64,000 nt of DNA from Ascochyta rabiei (GCF_004011695.2 NC_082426.1:868001-932000); one strand, 5' to 3'; positions 1-10,461 are shown, counted from the first letter of the stretch. Numbers and translations are program-made. The notes: generated from the sequence alone by a model not told the origin.

Positions 1-777
1 TTCCATTCGTGATGAGCTGCATATCCTTCAGCTTGCCACCATTCGCGGCATCATCTTTGATGCTCTTGAGGTCAACCACCGAATCAAACTTCTGGACAAA
101 CTCCACGCCCACACAATACCACTTCGGCTTCGCTCTGTCGCTCTTGGAATCGTAGTACGGGTCCTTGCTGTCGAACGCCGTCTCGTCCACTTTAGCTTCC
201 TCTACCACCCTGAGCACACCAACGACGCCTGACGGCTTCGCGTTGCTGTGGTAGAAGAAGCCCAGGTCGCCTTTGCGCATGGCTTGCATGTTGTTTCGTG
301 CTTGTGGGTTCCGCACGCCGCCCCAGGGTTCAGGCTGGGTACATGCGGCTAGGTCATCGATGGAAAAGGCTACGTTGGTGCCGTTCTCGTAGCGGGGGAG
401 CGGCTCCGCCTTCAGGAGCCAGTAGACTTCTTGGCAGCCGTTTGAATCGCGGTTCGAGTCGTTGGAAGGAGTTGCAACTGGCTTGGTGGGTTTCGAGGGG
501 TTGGATTCGGATTTAATGGGCTTCGAATGTAGCTCGGATTTTGTGCTCTTTTTGGCTGGTGGGCTGCCATCGCAGTAGACTGTTAGTAGGGCTGTTGGAA
601 TCGAGGTTCGAGGACATGCCTGTCGTTTAGCACGTCGTCTTCACGCACGCGTTTCCGACGCGTCGACTTGTTCGCATTGCGCCTTGGCGCTGCTTTTTCA
701 GACGAAGATGAACTATCCTCACTGTACTTGGAGGCTACTGTAGTCATCTGACGCGTAGACCGACGTGTTTCTACCAT
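1..777 (-). CDS. THYN1-like EVE (PUA-like) domain protein, 3' end off the left edge
   Basis: Seen: the minus strand encodes a basic, Ser-rich N-terminus from the ATG at 777 (MVETRRSTRQ..., then RRNANKSTRRKRVR, a likely nuclear signal). From about 563 down it encodes an EVE domain: YWLLKAEPLPRYENG, FSIDDL, WGGVRNPQARNNMQAMRKGD, LGFFYHSN, GVVGVLRVVEEA, DPYYDSKSDRAKPKWY and finally LKDMQLITNG at the window edge. Known: EVE domains are PUA-like folds that bind modified nucleobases, and THYN1-type proteins are nuclear. An intron must join the two parts because the N-terminal frame stops at 583. A perfect TACTAAC branch sequence (minus strand, 588-582) and a CAG acceptor at about 566-564 support this. 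The donor is unresolved: a GTGCGT at 648 fits by sequence but not by phase, while a GTACAG at 727 fits by phase. The C-terminus lies outside the window. Confidence 0.85.
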
Positions 778-1511
778 CTCGACTACGTTGTGCTGTGTAT
801 CGAAGAGGATGAGCTCCGAGGAAGGTGCTTAGAGCTTCGATGACGTGATTGGGCGGGAAATCCAGGGTCCACCTTTAGCCCTCCACTCTCCTTCCCTCTG
901 CCACCACTAAGACACGAGACGTTCAGCCAGGTCTTCGAGCTTTCACAAGTTCGAGAATATTAATGCAATCTTGCGACCGCACATACTGCTCCACCGTCGG
1001 TACCTGACCCTGGTTGGAAGACCCCACGAACAGACGACATATTTCTCATGAAGTTCACAATTATTATTTTCTTCGAAACAGGATACATGCCAGAGTCAGG
1101 GCGGCACCACTAACTCTCGCAGCGACACACCTACATCCACATATCTACACGACTCATACACCTCACCGCTTCGCCGCACAACAACAATCCCCTTGCTAGA
1201 TGCATAACGGCGAGAGTGGTATGAGCCCACTACTGGAGTTTGCAGAACACAAGGGGCGCCCTTCCTGATCCCTACCTTCATCCACGCGGACCAGTCGCAG
1301 ATTACAAGCTACTGTCTACTGGATAGATGCTGGTCTCAACGATAGCTTGTGGAGTGGTGGGGAGACAGTGATTCGTAGCTTTGTCGTTGGTCTAGAAAGA
1401 TAGGCATGGCAAACGTAGACGACTGTGTATCTCACGGTTACGAGCCGCTGGAGTCAAGGGGGTAGAGAGAGGCAGGGTGAGTACAGTTACAGATGCCACG
1501 TCATGTCAGGA
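778..1511. other. Intergenic, no gene seen
   Basis: This is the 5' flank of the THYN1-like gene. It contains only short unconvincing ORFs and no recognised RNA gene or repeat. The stretch near 1055-1080 is AT-rich. Confidence 0.5.
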
Positions 1512-1832
1512 TTATGAATGCCGGATGTAAAACCCCTTTTGCACATTACTGATCCCCTTCTTGGATCTCTTCCCACAATCAGGACAGACGCTCTTGCACG
1601 TGACATTTGGACAAATGCGCGATCCGGCGTGGGTACAGCAACAGTGACCACACACGAAGTGGTGCTTCGAGACGGCCTTTGCCCTGTTTCCATGTCGCAC
1701 ACCAAGCAAGAGGTCTGTTGCTAGTTCTGCACTCGAACGAAGGAGTTCGACGTTACTTGGATTCTGCAGGGTGGTCTGAAACACAGAATGACGGCCTGCA
1801 ACAGCACCGATGACTATGTCTCGCAGTTTCAT
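1512..1832 (-). CDS. Possible small Cys-rich (zinc-ribbon-like) protein, unrecognised
   Basis: The frame from the ATG at 1832 gives 106 residues. The C-terminal half has a dense Cys/His cluster: KHHFVCGHCCCTH, then ICPNVTCKSVCPDCGKRSKK. The spacing (CxxCCC, then CxxxxCxxxCxxC) could bind zinc. I do not recognise a family. The N-terminal half is unremarkable. The ORF lies just upstream of, and antisense to, the start of a decayed gene on the other strand, so it may be a chance frame. Against chance is the concentration of eight Cys within about 30 residues. No intron or promoter evidence is visible. Confidence 0.3.
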   Translation of the reverse strand: MKLRDIVIGAVAGRHSVFQTTLQNPSNVELLRSSAELATDLLLGVRHGNRAKAVSKHHFVCGHCCCTHAGSRICPNVTCKSVCPDCGKRSKKGISNVQKGFYIRHS

Positions 1833-2049
1833 ATGGGCTGGGACCTCCCTTGTCGCTTAGTCGTAAATGAAGGCAGCAATGACGCCCCAGTCGCCCTAGT
1901 CGCCGCTGTCAACGCTTTCAATCCCAGCTTACGAGCACCATCTCCATCATGCCGGACCTACGGCAACTACGATATCTACTGGTCGATCACTATTCCAATC
2001 TAGTTCTCTGCTGGATGATGGAGTATCGTCCACCAACCAAAGCGATGCC

Positions 2050-2930
2050 AATCTCGACTATATGGAGCTCCTCATGCACCTTGGCCTAGACAAAGACATG
2101 CTCGACCTTGGTTTTGGGATCGAAGAGTATCACCCCTCGAGACTGACACTAGCCTTGTCGACCACTCTCAAATCGCTGTTCTTGATGCATCAGCTTCTGG
2201 CTTTCTCCTCTCGCCATCCAGGTCATTTACATCCTGAGCGTTTCACATTTCATAACCATCAAGCTGTAGCCGTACGAACCAAGGTTGTCTCTCTTTTCAA
2301 TGCTACCCCATCCACTGCCGATATCGACCAGACCAACTGCGTCATCGTACTCCTCTCCGCGTGCATTCCGTGCCACCACATCCTCACAGACGCGCTTTCC
2401 TGGCGAAGACTTGGAGGCATCCAAGTTTTCGTGAGACGCACCGGGATATCCCGACAATCGCTGCAGCCGCGTGGCCGACGCCGACGGAATCAGAACTCGG
2501 GCGCATCCTTTCGCTGAGCCGGGCTTTCAGCTCTCGTGAGCCCAAGAGCCAGCACTGCAAGGCTGGTGCAGAGACGGTGTAAGGCCCCAGGAATCTCAAT
2601 CACAAAGGGAGGGACTGCGATATCTGCAGGTGGGCTTCGACGCCGCAACCTCCAAGTCCGAGGAGATGAATCGTCATCATTTGGTTTGTACATGGGCCGT
2701 TCTGCTCACGCCTGGCTCCGCGAGCTTGCTCTCGGCACTGCGGCCGGAAGCTTTGCTGATACTGGCACATTGTGCTGAGATACTACACCGTGCGAGAGAT
2801 ATGTGGCAAGTGCGACGCTGGTGCATATATCCTTGGGCTCATACCGGAACATGGAAATGAAAGCTTAGGTCGGTGGCTTTTGCCTGTGCAACGACCGATA
2901 TTCAGACACAGTGGTGGCGTTTTGGGTTGA
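2050..2930 (+). pseudogene. Decayed fungal (UPC2-like, Zn2Cys6-family) transcription factor C-terminal region
   Basis: Seen: a chain of protein-like segments in three frames. Segment 1 (from 2062): MELLMHLGLDKDM, then LKSLFLMHQLLAFSSRH and HNHQAVAVRTKVVSLFN. Segment 2 (about 2425-2580) is in another frame: FRETHRDIPTIAAAAWPTP, ESELGRILSLSRAFSSREPK. Segment 3 (about 2630-2810) is in the third frame: GFDAATSKSEEMNRHHLV, TWAVLLTP, LSALRPEALLILAHCAEI. The last piece (DAGAYILGLIPEH, to a stop at 2930) is back in the second frame. Known: the 'LMHxLLAxSxxH' block followed by 'xALxxLRPxALxILAHxA' is typical of the middle domain of UPC2-like fungal regulators. At least three frameshifts are needed. 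I find no Zn2Cys6 cluster upstream, so the DNA-binding end is lost or unrecognisable. Family is inferred from motif shape. Confidence 0.7.
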
Positions 2931-3285
2931 CTTGGCGGTCTGCACGCACGCAAGATCATGAACCATGTCATCACCTTTTCTCGGCGTCCCGGCACATGCT
3001 GAGGGAAAGGACCAGATCGAGCAGTGCAAAGGCACACATGGCGATAGGTACGATAAGGAGCGCGGCCCAACGGCCTAACGGCCTATTCCTAGAATGTCCT
3101 GTACCCAGTAGCGAAAGGATCCTGGCCTCAACTCGACTACCCCAGCCGACTGCGGCTCTGCGCTAGCGGTCCATGACGTAACGCCTGGACGCCTGACATG
3201 AGCAACAACCAAGTGTAACGTGTGTATGAGCCCGAAAACAAACCACGAGGCCGCCCTCTGCTACGACATCCAACCAACCAAGATC
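2931..3285. other. Intergenic, no gene seen
   Basis: This short spacer lies between the pseudogene and the LURP-one-related gene. It would hold that gene's promoter. I see no clear TATA box or repeat. Confidence 0.5.
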
Positions 3286-3936
3286 ATGACAGACCGACTT
3301 CTCCCGCTCCCCCTTCCAGCCTTGACTCTGATCCCCGATTTCACCGCCCAACAACCCGAAAGCTTGCACGTCAAAGAGCGCGATACCTGGAAGCGGAAAC
3401 AAAACTCCTACACCGTCTCGCGCCTGACCGCGGCCGGGAAGCCAGGAGATGCCTACCTACAGGTGCTCGGCGAGAGTAGGAAAGAAGTCAGCATCCAGAC
3501 CGCAGACGGGCGCGAGCTCATGCGGATTTCGAAAGAGAACTCCTTGCTCAAAGGCACAGTGTACCACGGCATGAGTGCACAAGGAGATGAGCTGTGGACG
3601 CTGAAGGTGAAAAGTAGCGTGTTGAAGGATAAGTGGGGTGAGTCACGCGGTGCCTGCACTGAAGGTGTAGCATTGATGCGGATAGATCTTGTGGTGCACG
3701 ATGCGTCTCTGTCTGGGCGGACGATAGAGATCGCCAAGATCGATACTTTGAATGCGAACAAGGGAGTTATCATCGACGGGCATCCGGCCGTGGCGATGGG
3801 CCAGAAGGGGTTTTGGAGTCATACGCATCGCGAGGATGTTGTAAGTGTAGCGCCAGGGATAGATATTGTGCTCGCGGTAGCCGTGACCTGGGCCAAGATT
3901 GATCAGGAGAACGATGCGATGGGTGCTTCCGTATGA
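3286..3936 (+). CDS. LURP-one-related (LOR/DUF567, Tubby-like) protein
   Basis: This single-exon gene of 216 residues uses the ATG at 3286 (MTDRLLPLPLPALTL); upstream in-frame codons look like leader. Seen: an alternating beta-rich pattern typical of the LOR fold, including LHVKERDTWKRKQNSYTVSR, AYLQVLGESRKEVSIQTADG, RELMRISKENSLLKGTVYHG, DELWTLKVKSS and a closing hydrophobic segment VAPGIDIVLAVAVTWAKIDQ. Known: LOR proteins share the tubby C-terminal barrel fold and end with a hydrophobic central helix; family biochemistry is largely undefined in fungi, so I give no reaction. The length is close to the usual 190-230. It stands alone, convergent with ILV3 across a gap of about 200 bp. Confidence 0.8.
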   Translation: MTDRLLPLPLPALTLIPDFTAQQPESLHVKERDTWKRKQNSYTVSRLTAAGKPGDAYLQVLGESRKEVSIQTADGRELMRISKENSLLKGTVYHGMSAQGDELWTLKVKSSVLKDKWGESRGACTEGVALMRIDLVVHDASLSGRTIEIAKIDTLNANKGVIIDGHPAVAMGQKGFWSHTHREDVVSVAPGIDIVLAVAVTWAKIDQENDAMGASV

Positions 3937-4143
3937 GATGGTGGATGAAGAACTCGGGATAGCATGGCTTCGGCGTCGTGTGTATGCATGGAACAAAGAC
4001 GTAAGTGGAACCGTGAATTGACATTACTTTCCGTTATCGATCATGGTTTCATACCATAATCTTCTCACGTTGCCATGTGCTAGGAAGATCAGTCCCGCGA
4101 CTTTTGCGACAGTATATTACAAAACAGATTTTGAGAAACGACA

Positions 4144-5572
4144 TCAATCCGAGTCAGTGACACAGCCCTGCGACGCGTCCTTGACGAAGCGCGCATACTT
4201 GAACAGCGTGCCCTTGCTGTACTTGAGCGCGGGAGCCTTCCAGCTCTTCCTGCGCTCGGCCAGCTCGGCCTCGCTGACGTCGACGTTGAGCTCGTTCTTC
4301 TCCGAGTCGATTGTGATTTCGTCGCCGTCGCGCACCAGGCCGATGGGCCCGCCCTCCTGCGCCTCAGGTACAATGTGTCCGATCAGGAAGCCGTGCGAGC
4401 CGCCGGAGAAGCGGCCATCCGTAATCAGCGCAACATCCTTGCCCAAGCCTGCGCCCATGATGGCGGACGACGGCTTCAGCATCTCGGGCATGCCAGGGCC
4501 GCCCTTGGGACCCTCGTAGCGGATGACAACGACTGTCTTCTCGCCCTTTTTGATCTCGCCGCGCTCCAGGGCGCTGATGAAGTCGTCCTCGGCCTCGTAG
4601 CACTTGGCCTTGCCGGTGAAGACGGTGCCCTCCTTGCCGGTGATCTTGCCGACGCAGCCGCCGGGTGCGAGCGAGCCGCGAAGGATCTGCAGGTGACCGG
4701 TCGACTTGAGGGGCTCGTTCAGCGGGCGGATGATCTTCTGGTCGCTGGGGAAGTCGTTGGCCTTGTCGAGGTTCTGCTTCAGCGTCTGGCCGGTCACGGT
4801 CATCTGGGAGCCGTCGAGCAGGCCTTCCTTCAACAGGAACTTGAGCAGGGAAGGGGTGCCGCCGATGTCGTGAATGTCCGCCATGACGTACTTTCCGCTA
4901 GGCTTGAGGTCGGCGAGCAGCGGAATGCGGTCGGAGACGCTCTGGAAGTCGTCGAGGGTGAGCTTCAGGCCCACGCTGTCGGCGATGGCGATGAGGTGCA
5001 GGACGGCGTTGGTGGAGCCGCCGGTGATGGAGATGACGACCATGGCGTTCTCAAAGGCCTGGCGGGTGAGGATGTCCGAGGGGCGGATGTCCTCCTTGAG
5101 CAGGTTCCTGATGGCACCGCCGGCCGCGAGGCACTCGAGCATCTTGGCCGTGGAGTTGGCCGGGTTGGAGGAGGAGCCGGGCAGCGACATGCCCATGGTC
5201 TCGATGGCGGTGGCCATGGTGTTGGCCGTGTACATGCCACCGCAGGCGCCCTGGCCGTTGCAGGCGTGGCGGATGACGTCGAAGCGCTGGTCCTCTGTGA
5301 TCTCGCCGGTGATGAACTGGCCGTAGGCCTGGAAGGCCGAGACGATGTCGATTTGCTGGTTGTCGAGCGTCTTGGCGCAGCCGGGCTGGATGGTGCCGCC
5401 GTAGACCATGAGCGAGGGGCGGTTCACGCGGCCCATGGCCATGACGACGCCGGGCATGTTCTTGTCGCAGCCGGGGATGGAGATGTTGGCGTCGTACCAC
5501 TGGCCGCCCATGACGGTCTCGATCGAGTCGGCGATGATTTCGCGCGACTGCAGCGAGTAGCGCATGCCCTTT

Positions 5573-5604
<32 letters not shown>

Positions 5605-5995
5605 GGTGTTGAACTGCATGCCCAGCAGGCCGGCGCGCTCGACGCCCTCCTTGACCTTGTGGTTGAGGTCCATCAGGTGCATGTTGCACGGGTTACCCGA
5701 GTACCAGACGGAGCTGATGCCGACCTGCGCCTTGTTCATGTCGGCCTCGTCCATGCCGGTGGCGAACAGCATGGCCTGCGACGCGCCCTGCGACTTGGGC
5801 TGCGTGATGTGCCTGGACACCGAGTTGAGTTGATGCTCGGCTTTGGCCTGGCGGGCGGCTGCGCTGGAGAGGGGGCGTCTGTGGACCGCCGTCAGCAATG
5901 GACCGTGGGGGTGGCGGGGCTGCGTACACTGCCTGCCATTGCGGCCGCGAGCACTGTGCGCGCGAGAGCGCTCCTGCAAGACGCGCGAAAGACAT
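4144..5995 (-). CDS. ILV3: Dihydroxy-acid dehydratase, mitochondrial
   Basis: Catalyses dehydration of 2,3-dihydroxy acids to 2-oxo acids, the third step of valine/isoleucine synthesis in mitochondria, using an Fe-S cluster. Seen: [80 protein letters not shown] and [16 protein letters not shown]. The three cluster cysteines (GNPC, PGC, GAC) are present. The start is not the first ATG of the long frame (5979). An ATG at 5995 begins [15 protein letters not shown], and removing a 49-nt intron (5927-5879; GTACGC donor, GCTGAC branch, CAG acceptor) joins it in frame to [11 protein letters not shown]. The result is a normal mitochondrial leader and a 600-residue protein of expected length. The 5' flank carries a CCAAT box and then minisatellites. 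Confidence 0.96.
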
Positions 5996-6064
5996 GGTGG
6001 CTGACGGGATGCCTGACGTTGTTGGACGTCGCTGCACTTTTTGTTCCGCTCTCCTATCTCCTAG

Positions 6065-6069
6065 CCAAT
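6065..6069 (+). promoter_or_regulatory. CCAAT box upstream of ILV3
   Basis: A CCAAT motif (AGCCAATCAG) lies 70 bp upstream of the inferred ILV3 start. The HAP/CBF complex uses such sites in either orientation. Function is inferred from position only. Confidence 0.4.
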
Positions 6070-6087
6070 CAGCTTGTGGCCGTCGTC

Positions 6088-6285
6088 ATCGACACCTCGA
6101 CACCTCGACGCCTCGACACCTGACGCCTCGACATTGACACCTCACCTCGACATTGACACCTCACCTCGTCATTAACACCTTGACACCTTGACGCCTCAAC
6201 ACCTGACGCCTCGACATTGACACCTCACCTCGACATTAAAACCTCACCTCGTCATTAACACCTTGACACCTCTACACCGTCTTCG
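6088..6285. repeat. Minisatellite built from CCTCGACATTGACA-like units
   Basis: Imperfect repeats of 'gacacctc', 'cctcgacattgacac' and 'cctcgtcattaacac' are nested in a higher-order unit of about 83 bp. The block beginning tgacgcctcgacattgacac occurs at 6121 and again at 6204. It lies between the ILV3 promoter and the 3' end of TTI1. Confidence 0.85.
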
Positions 6286-6320
6286 CCCTTGACGACGCCT
6301 GTTGCTTCACGGCAGAAGTG

Positions 6321-6533
6321 GCTTTACTAATCTCCCCCCTTAACACCTCTTGCTTCACGTTAAGCAGAAGTGCCATGCTTCACGTCAAGCAGAAGTGCCA
6401 TGCTTCACGTCAAGCAAAAGTGCCATACTGATCTTCCCTTTTAACACCTCTTGCTTCACGTCAAGCAAAAGTGCCATGCTTCACGTCAAGCAAAAGTGCC
6501 ATGCTTCACGTCAAGCAAAAGTGCCATGTGAGC
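6321..6533. repeat. 25-bp tandem repeats with an internal inverted repeat
   Basis: The 25-bp unit 'atgcttcacgtcaagcaaaa' + 'gtgcc' occurs in two groups of about three. Each group is preceded by a related 'tct(t/c)ccc..ttaacacctct' segment, giving a higher-order period of about 101 bp (starts near 6326 and 6427). Each unit contains the inverted repeat TGCTT...AAGCA. There are no distinct spacers. The following 6534-6671 holds nothing recognisable. Confidence 0.85.
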
Positions 6534-6671
6534 ATAACGTGAACATCAACGTGCAGTACTGTTTCACACCTAGAGTAGCTAGCACACAATCCAAGCTATC
6601 AAGAAGCTGCTTCTTCATCTTCCAACTAAACATGTAATACAACTTGTAGTACAAAGACCACCTAACCCGCT

Positions 6672-9600
6672 CTAAACACCAACAAATGTCCACCTCTGAC
6701 CCACGGGTGTGCTGGCTACGTCGATTCCTGCCTTGTTTTCACGCGCCTGCCTGTACAATCGCAACCACACAGCATCTGCATTCGCCGCCTCTAGTGCTGT
6801 TCTCACGTCTGGAGTGGCCAGCACAGGATCCAAGATATCAAGAAGCTGCTCGAACTGCTCTTCTCTCAACGGAACGTGCGCAGCCACGGCGCACAAACAG
6901 CGCACCAGCGCGTCCCAGATCATGCGGGCGGGGGTGCTGGTGTAGAGAGCCGGATGCGATGAAGTGGTGTCTGCAGAGAGACTGACGTGGGACAACCCGG
7001 ATTCCACATCTCGCGTTTTCACGCCCCCGGCGAGGAGACTTGTCTTGCTTCCGCTGTGCAGCTTCCGCTCCCGCGTCCGCCGTCCAACGTTCCGGATTGC
7101 ATCCCACGCGCCTTCGATCCGCGTCCGCATGAATGGCCCCGCGTGTGCGCACATCAACCCCACAACGTCGAGTGCATTGGAGGTGATGTACGCTTCTGGA
7201 TCTTGCAGCCGCGGGAGCAGCACAGGCCAGAGCGTGTTGATGAGTGGAAGGAACGAAGTCTCGTGCTTAGCTAGTGCGGGGATGGCGGTTTGTAGGAGGG
7301 AGAGGAGAGAGGTTCGGAGGGAGGGCGAGGTGGACGTTAGGTAGTGCTGTGTCAGCTCTGAGATGGTGAGCAGGATCTGGTAGGTTCGTGGTGCTGGAGG
7401 TGGAGGCTCCGGCTTTTCGGGCGGAGGTTGGTCGTCGGTGGGTGCATCCGGCGTGGTTTCTGCCCATGGCCGCTGAGGGAAAGGCTCGGGTACTTCGTTT
7501 GCGGCTTCTTGCGCGCGTTTTAGTTTGTCTGCTTTCATCTGGCTGAGCGTGCTCACGACGTCTGTCATGGTAGCGGTCGGGCGGGGTGCGGCGGACGCTT
7601 CTATGGCGAGCTGTGGTGCTTTGACGCCTTCCTCAGTCATGCCCTTGAGCACAGAGAAGAGGAGCTCGACCAGCGCTGGGTAGCCGTGGTACCGCTCCAG
7701 CGCCTCGAAGATGCTTCCGACAAGGTCGTCCAGGTACGGAAGCAGAGACGGACCGCACAGTCGCATCATCATCAGTAAGACCTGGGGTGCTTGAGGTGAG
7801 ACATCGCCAACCGCGAGCTTCAGCCCTACCGCATTGACAATGTAGTCAACGTTGTCCACGACGAGCTCACGAGCACCAGAGTAACCGGCTGCCTCTGATG
7901 TGATGTTGAGACAGGTGACAGCGTGCTCACGAAGCGCTGGATTCGAGCTTCCAAGTTGATGCAGGATTGGATACAGCACCTCCCCCAACTCAGCACGGAA
8001 CTCTGTGCGGTAACGTACTGCTTGCAGAGCGACCGTCTCCAAGGCCAGCGCGTAGAAGTGCCACGACGACACGGCGGTGGGGTCTCGATCCGTCAGTAGT
8101 GTCACAGAATGCGCGTAAAGGTGGTCCAGGAGCTCTTCTCGCGGATTCGACGACCCCGTGTCAATCAAGTCGTCAAACGATGGATTGGTGGTGGTCAAGT
8201 CTCTGAGCAGGTTGACGGAGACCCAGTAGCTGGCCAGCTTCATCTCCTGCGTGCCAGTGTCGATGGTGCGGACCAGGTCTTGCACCACATTCAGTGCGGA
8301 GTCCGACTTGGCCAGCTGCAATAGCAGTATTCTGAACTCAGCCATTAGATCTTGTTGACCCTTGAGTCGCAGCTGAAGAGGTTGGAACGTCGGGTGATTA
8401 TTGGTGCTCAATGCCAGGCCTGTCTCGACTGACGAGCCTGCGGCCGCGGTGCCGAGATCTTCCAGGCCCTTTGAATCTGCCAGAACTGCAGAAACGCCGT
8501 CTCGGAGGCCATCAGCCAGTCGGTCGTCGATCATTGCAGGGTCCTGTCCGAGTAGACGCAGCGTTACAGAGATTTGGTGGATGATCAGACGGCGTTTGTT
8601 GTCATCTTTCGACTGCATGATGCGGGGAAACGAGACTACCCAGTCGTGGAGGCTTTCGCGGAGGAGGTCAGAGAGTTTTTGGTCCGCGAGTAGGATTATG
8701 CGCAGCTCATCTTCAATCGTGTCGTGTTCTCCGTCTCGTCCGGCCAGACTGATGACGGTTTCCATGCTCATGCTTGTGCAGTCTGAGAGCGGCGTTCGGC
8801 AATCCTGGATGACACACAGACACAGCTTCAGGAGCGCTCGTCGAACCTCGGACTTGTCGTGGTTGCGCATCTTGTAGATGTTGGCCAAGGCGATCTTGAT
8901 TTGGGAGGCGGTGGCCTGCAGCCATGATGTCGAGCGCAACACCTGCCTGCTGTCTTTTGCAGAGGTCTCTTGAGGTAAATTCTTTGTCTTCCGGTCGCTC
9001 AGCAAACGCAGGAAGAGCAAAGTCAGCACTTGAATACTTTGCTCGATGACGCGGAATCCGGCTTTGTTCGCGCTGCCCGGCGTCAGAACCTTGGTGAGGG
9101 AAGAGACGATTTTGGGGAAGAAGCTGGCAAGAGCATCGTCGTCGGCGATCGCAGAGGTCAGGTTTTTCATTACACTCACAGCTGCAAGCTTGACGCCGTG
9201 GGACTTGCTCTCAGCGAGACTGTCCAGTGTGGTCAGAACAGCCTCTCCCAAGGCAGGGATATTGTTGGTGGCAGTCAAGGCCTCCCTGCCGGAGTGCGAG
9301 CGAGAAGCTTCAGCGAGGAGTTCACCGATGCATTTGAATGCCAGTGCTTGCAGCTCCTCTGACGTCGCAGCGATGCCATTCTCGGCAGAAGAGGGTTTTG
9401 CCAAGAATGTGAACAGGATCAGAAGTTGGCCGGACAGGGCAGGCTCAAGGCCGCCGCCCCAGCCAGCGCGCAGAAGGGTCGAGAGGCATTCGAGGCAAAG
9501 CTCGAGAGCGCGCACGGGGACTTGTCGAGAGAGCCTGAGGACCTGGGAGACAGGCACAAAGGCGTATTCAGCCAGCTTTGCATCCAGGGCTCCTGGTTTC

Positions 9601-9801
9601 GACGTGGCAGTGTTGAGAACCGTCAGTAGATTGGCGAGTGCCTGGACCAGATCACGCTTCCCGCTTGGCCTTTGGGCGAGGGTTGCAGTGACTTGCAGGA
9701 CGTCGATGCATGGCTGCTTCAGCTGGGGGAGGGGGGATTAGTGGGCAGTCGCGTCAGGCGTGCGTAAGACTTACTCGTTGGAAGGTGTGCTGTCTCTCCA
9801 T
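6672..9801 (-). CDS. TTI1: Tti1, subunit of the TTT (Tel2-Tti1-Tti2) complex
   Basis: TTT is an Hsp90 co-chaperone complex that matures PI3K-like kinases (Tor, Mec1/ATR, Tel1/ATM, Tra1). Seen: an all-helical HEAT-repeat protein with TTI1-like stretches, for example LSGQLLILFTFLAKPSS near the N-terminus, ANKAGFRVIEQSIQVLTLLF, and a C-terminal region with ISELTQHYLTSTSPSLRTS, FLPLINTLWPVLLPRLQD and PEAYITSNALDVVGLMC. A short first exon at 9801-9775 (MERQHTFQR) is joined through a 52-nt intron (9774-9723; GTAAGT donor, pyrimidine-rich CCCCCAG acceptor) to LKQPCIDVLQVTATLAQRPS. This gives 1025 residues, normal for the family; the first internal ATG (9557) would cut off the start. A Pro/Glu-rich linker (DDQPPPEKPEPPPPAP) separates two helical blocks. 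It is divergent from PDS5. Confidence 0.92.
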
Positions 9802-10362
9802 CTTGCTGCTTTGCGGTGGAGATTGCGACTAGCCTGGGGGAGCATGGAGACGAATATCATCGATGGGAGCATGGGGTGCGAGGTCACGTCGTTGATACTG
9901 CAACATGCATGGCTGGGGCAGACGTTGGCTCTAGCAGGATGATGCAGTCAGGTGACGGTGACAGTGACGGTGGCGGTGACGGTGGCGGTGACGGTGACGG
10001 TGAAAGAGAAAGTTGGGTTCGAGCTGCAGGTCTTGGTAGAGCAGGGGTGGAGCTCCGGCGGGCAGGCGCGTGTGGACGGTGGCTAGCGCGTCACGCTTAG
10101 GCGGAAGGAGCTCGCTCGCTGCTCTCCCACCGCGCAACGGCATCATCACCAGCGCGACGCGCCCAGCTTTCTTCGGCGCGCGCAGAACAGCCACCACCGA
10201 CACACACCGACGACACAGCACCCAATCACCACCACCACCACCACCGCCAACACCCAACTGCACACAGCACCCAATCACCCACCCACCACCACCACCACCA
10301 CCACCACCACCACCACCACGCTGGCACGCTAAAGTCGACTTCGCACGCGCAAGACACGCGAC
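9802..10362. promoter_or_regulatory. Bidirectional promoter region between TTI1 and PDS5, with simple repeats
   Basis: This is the 561 bp between two start codons. It contains a hexanucleotide ggtgac/ggtggc run (about 9950-10003) and two CAC triplet runs (about 10227-10245 and 10284-10319), each preceded by a near-identical 'cacagcacccaatcacc'. The second CAC run probably lies in the PDS5 leader. No TATA box is evident. Confidence 0.6.
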
Positions 10363-10461
10363 ATGGCTCGACGCAGCCGGCGCAGTGCTGCAGCGGCGGC
10401 CGAGGTCGTGGAGGAGGAGGAGGCGCCTGCAGTGGAGGCCGAGCAAGAAGGAGAAGAAGAG

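Noticed and set aside
4375..6123. Very long + strand open frame (582 codons) opposite ILV3
   Set aside because: It is antisense to a fully conserved Ilv3 coding sequence; the product is Gly/Ala/Asp/Val-rich, as expected from GC-rich codon shadows, with no domain.
6321..6533. CRISPR-like look of evenly spaced palindromic repeats
   Set aside because: Units are directly adjacent without unique spacers, and the genome is eukaryotic.
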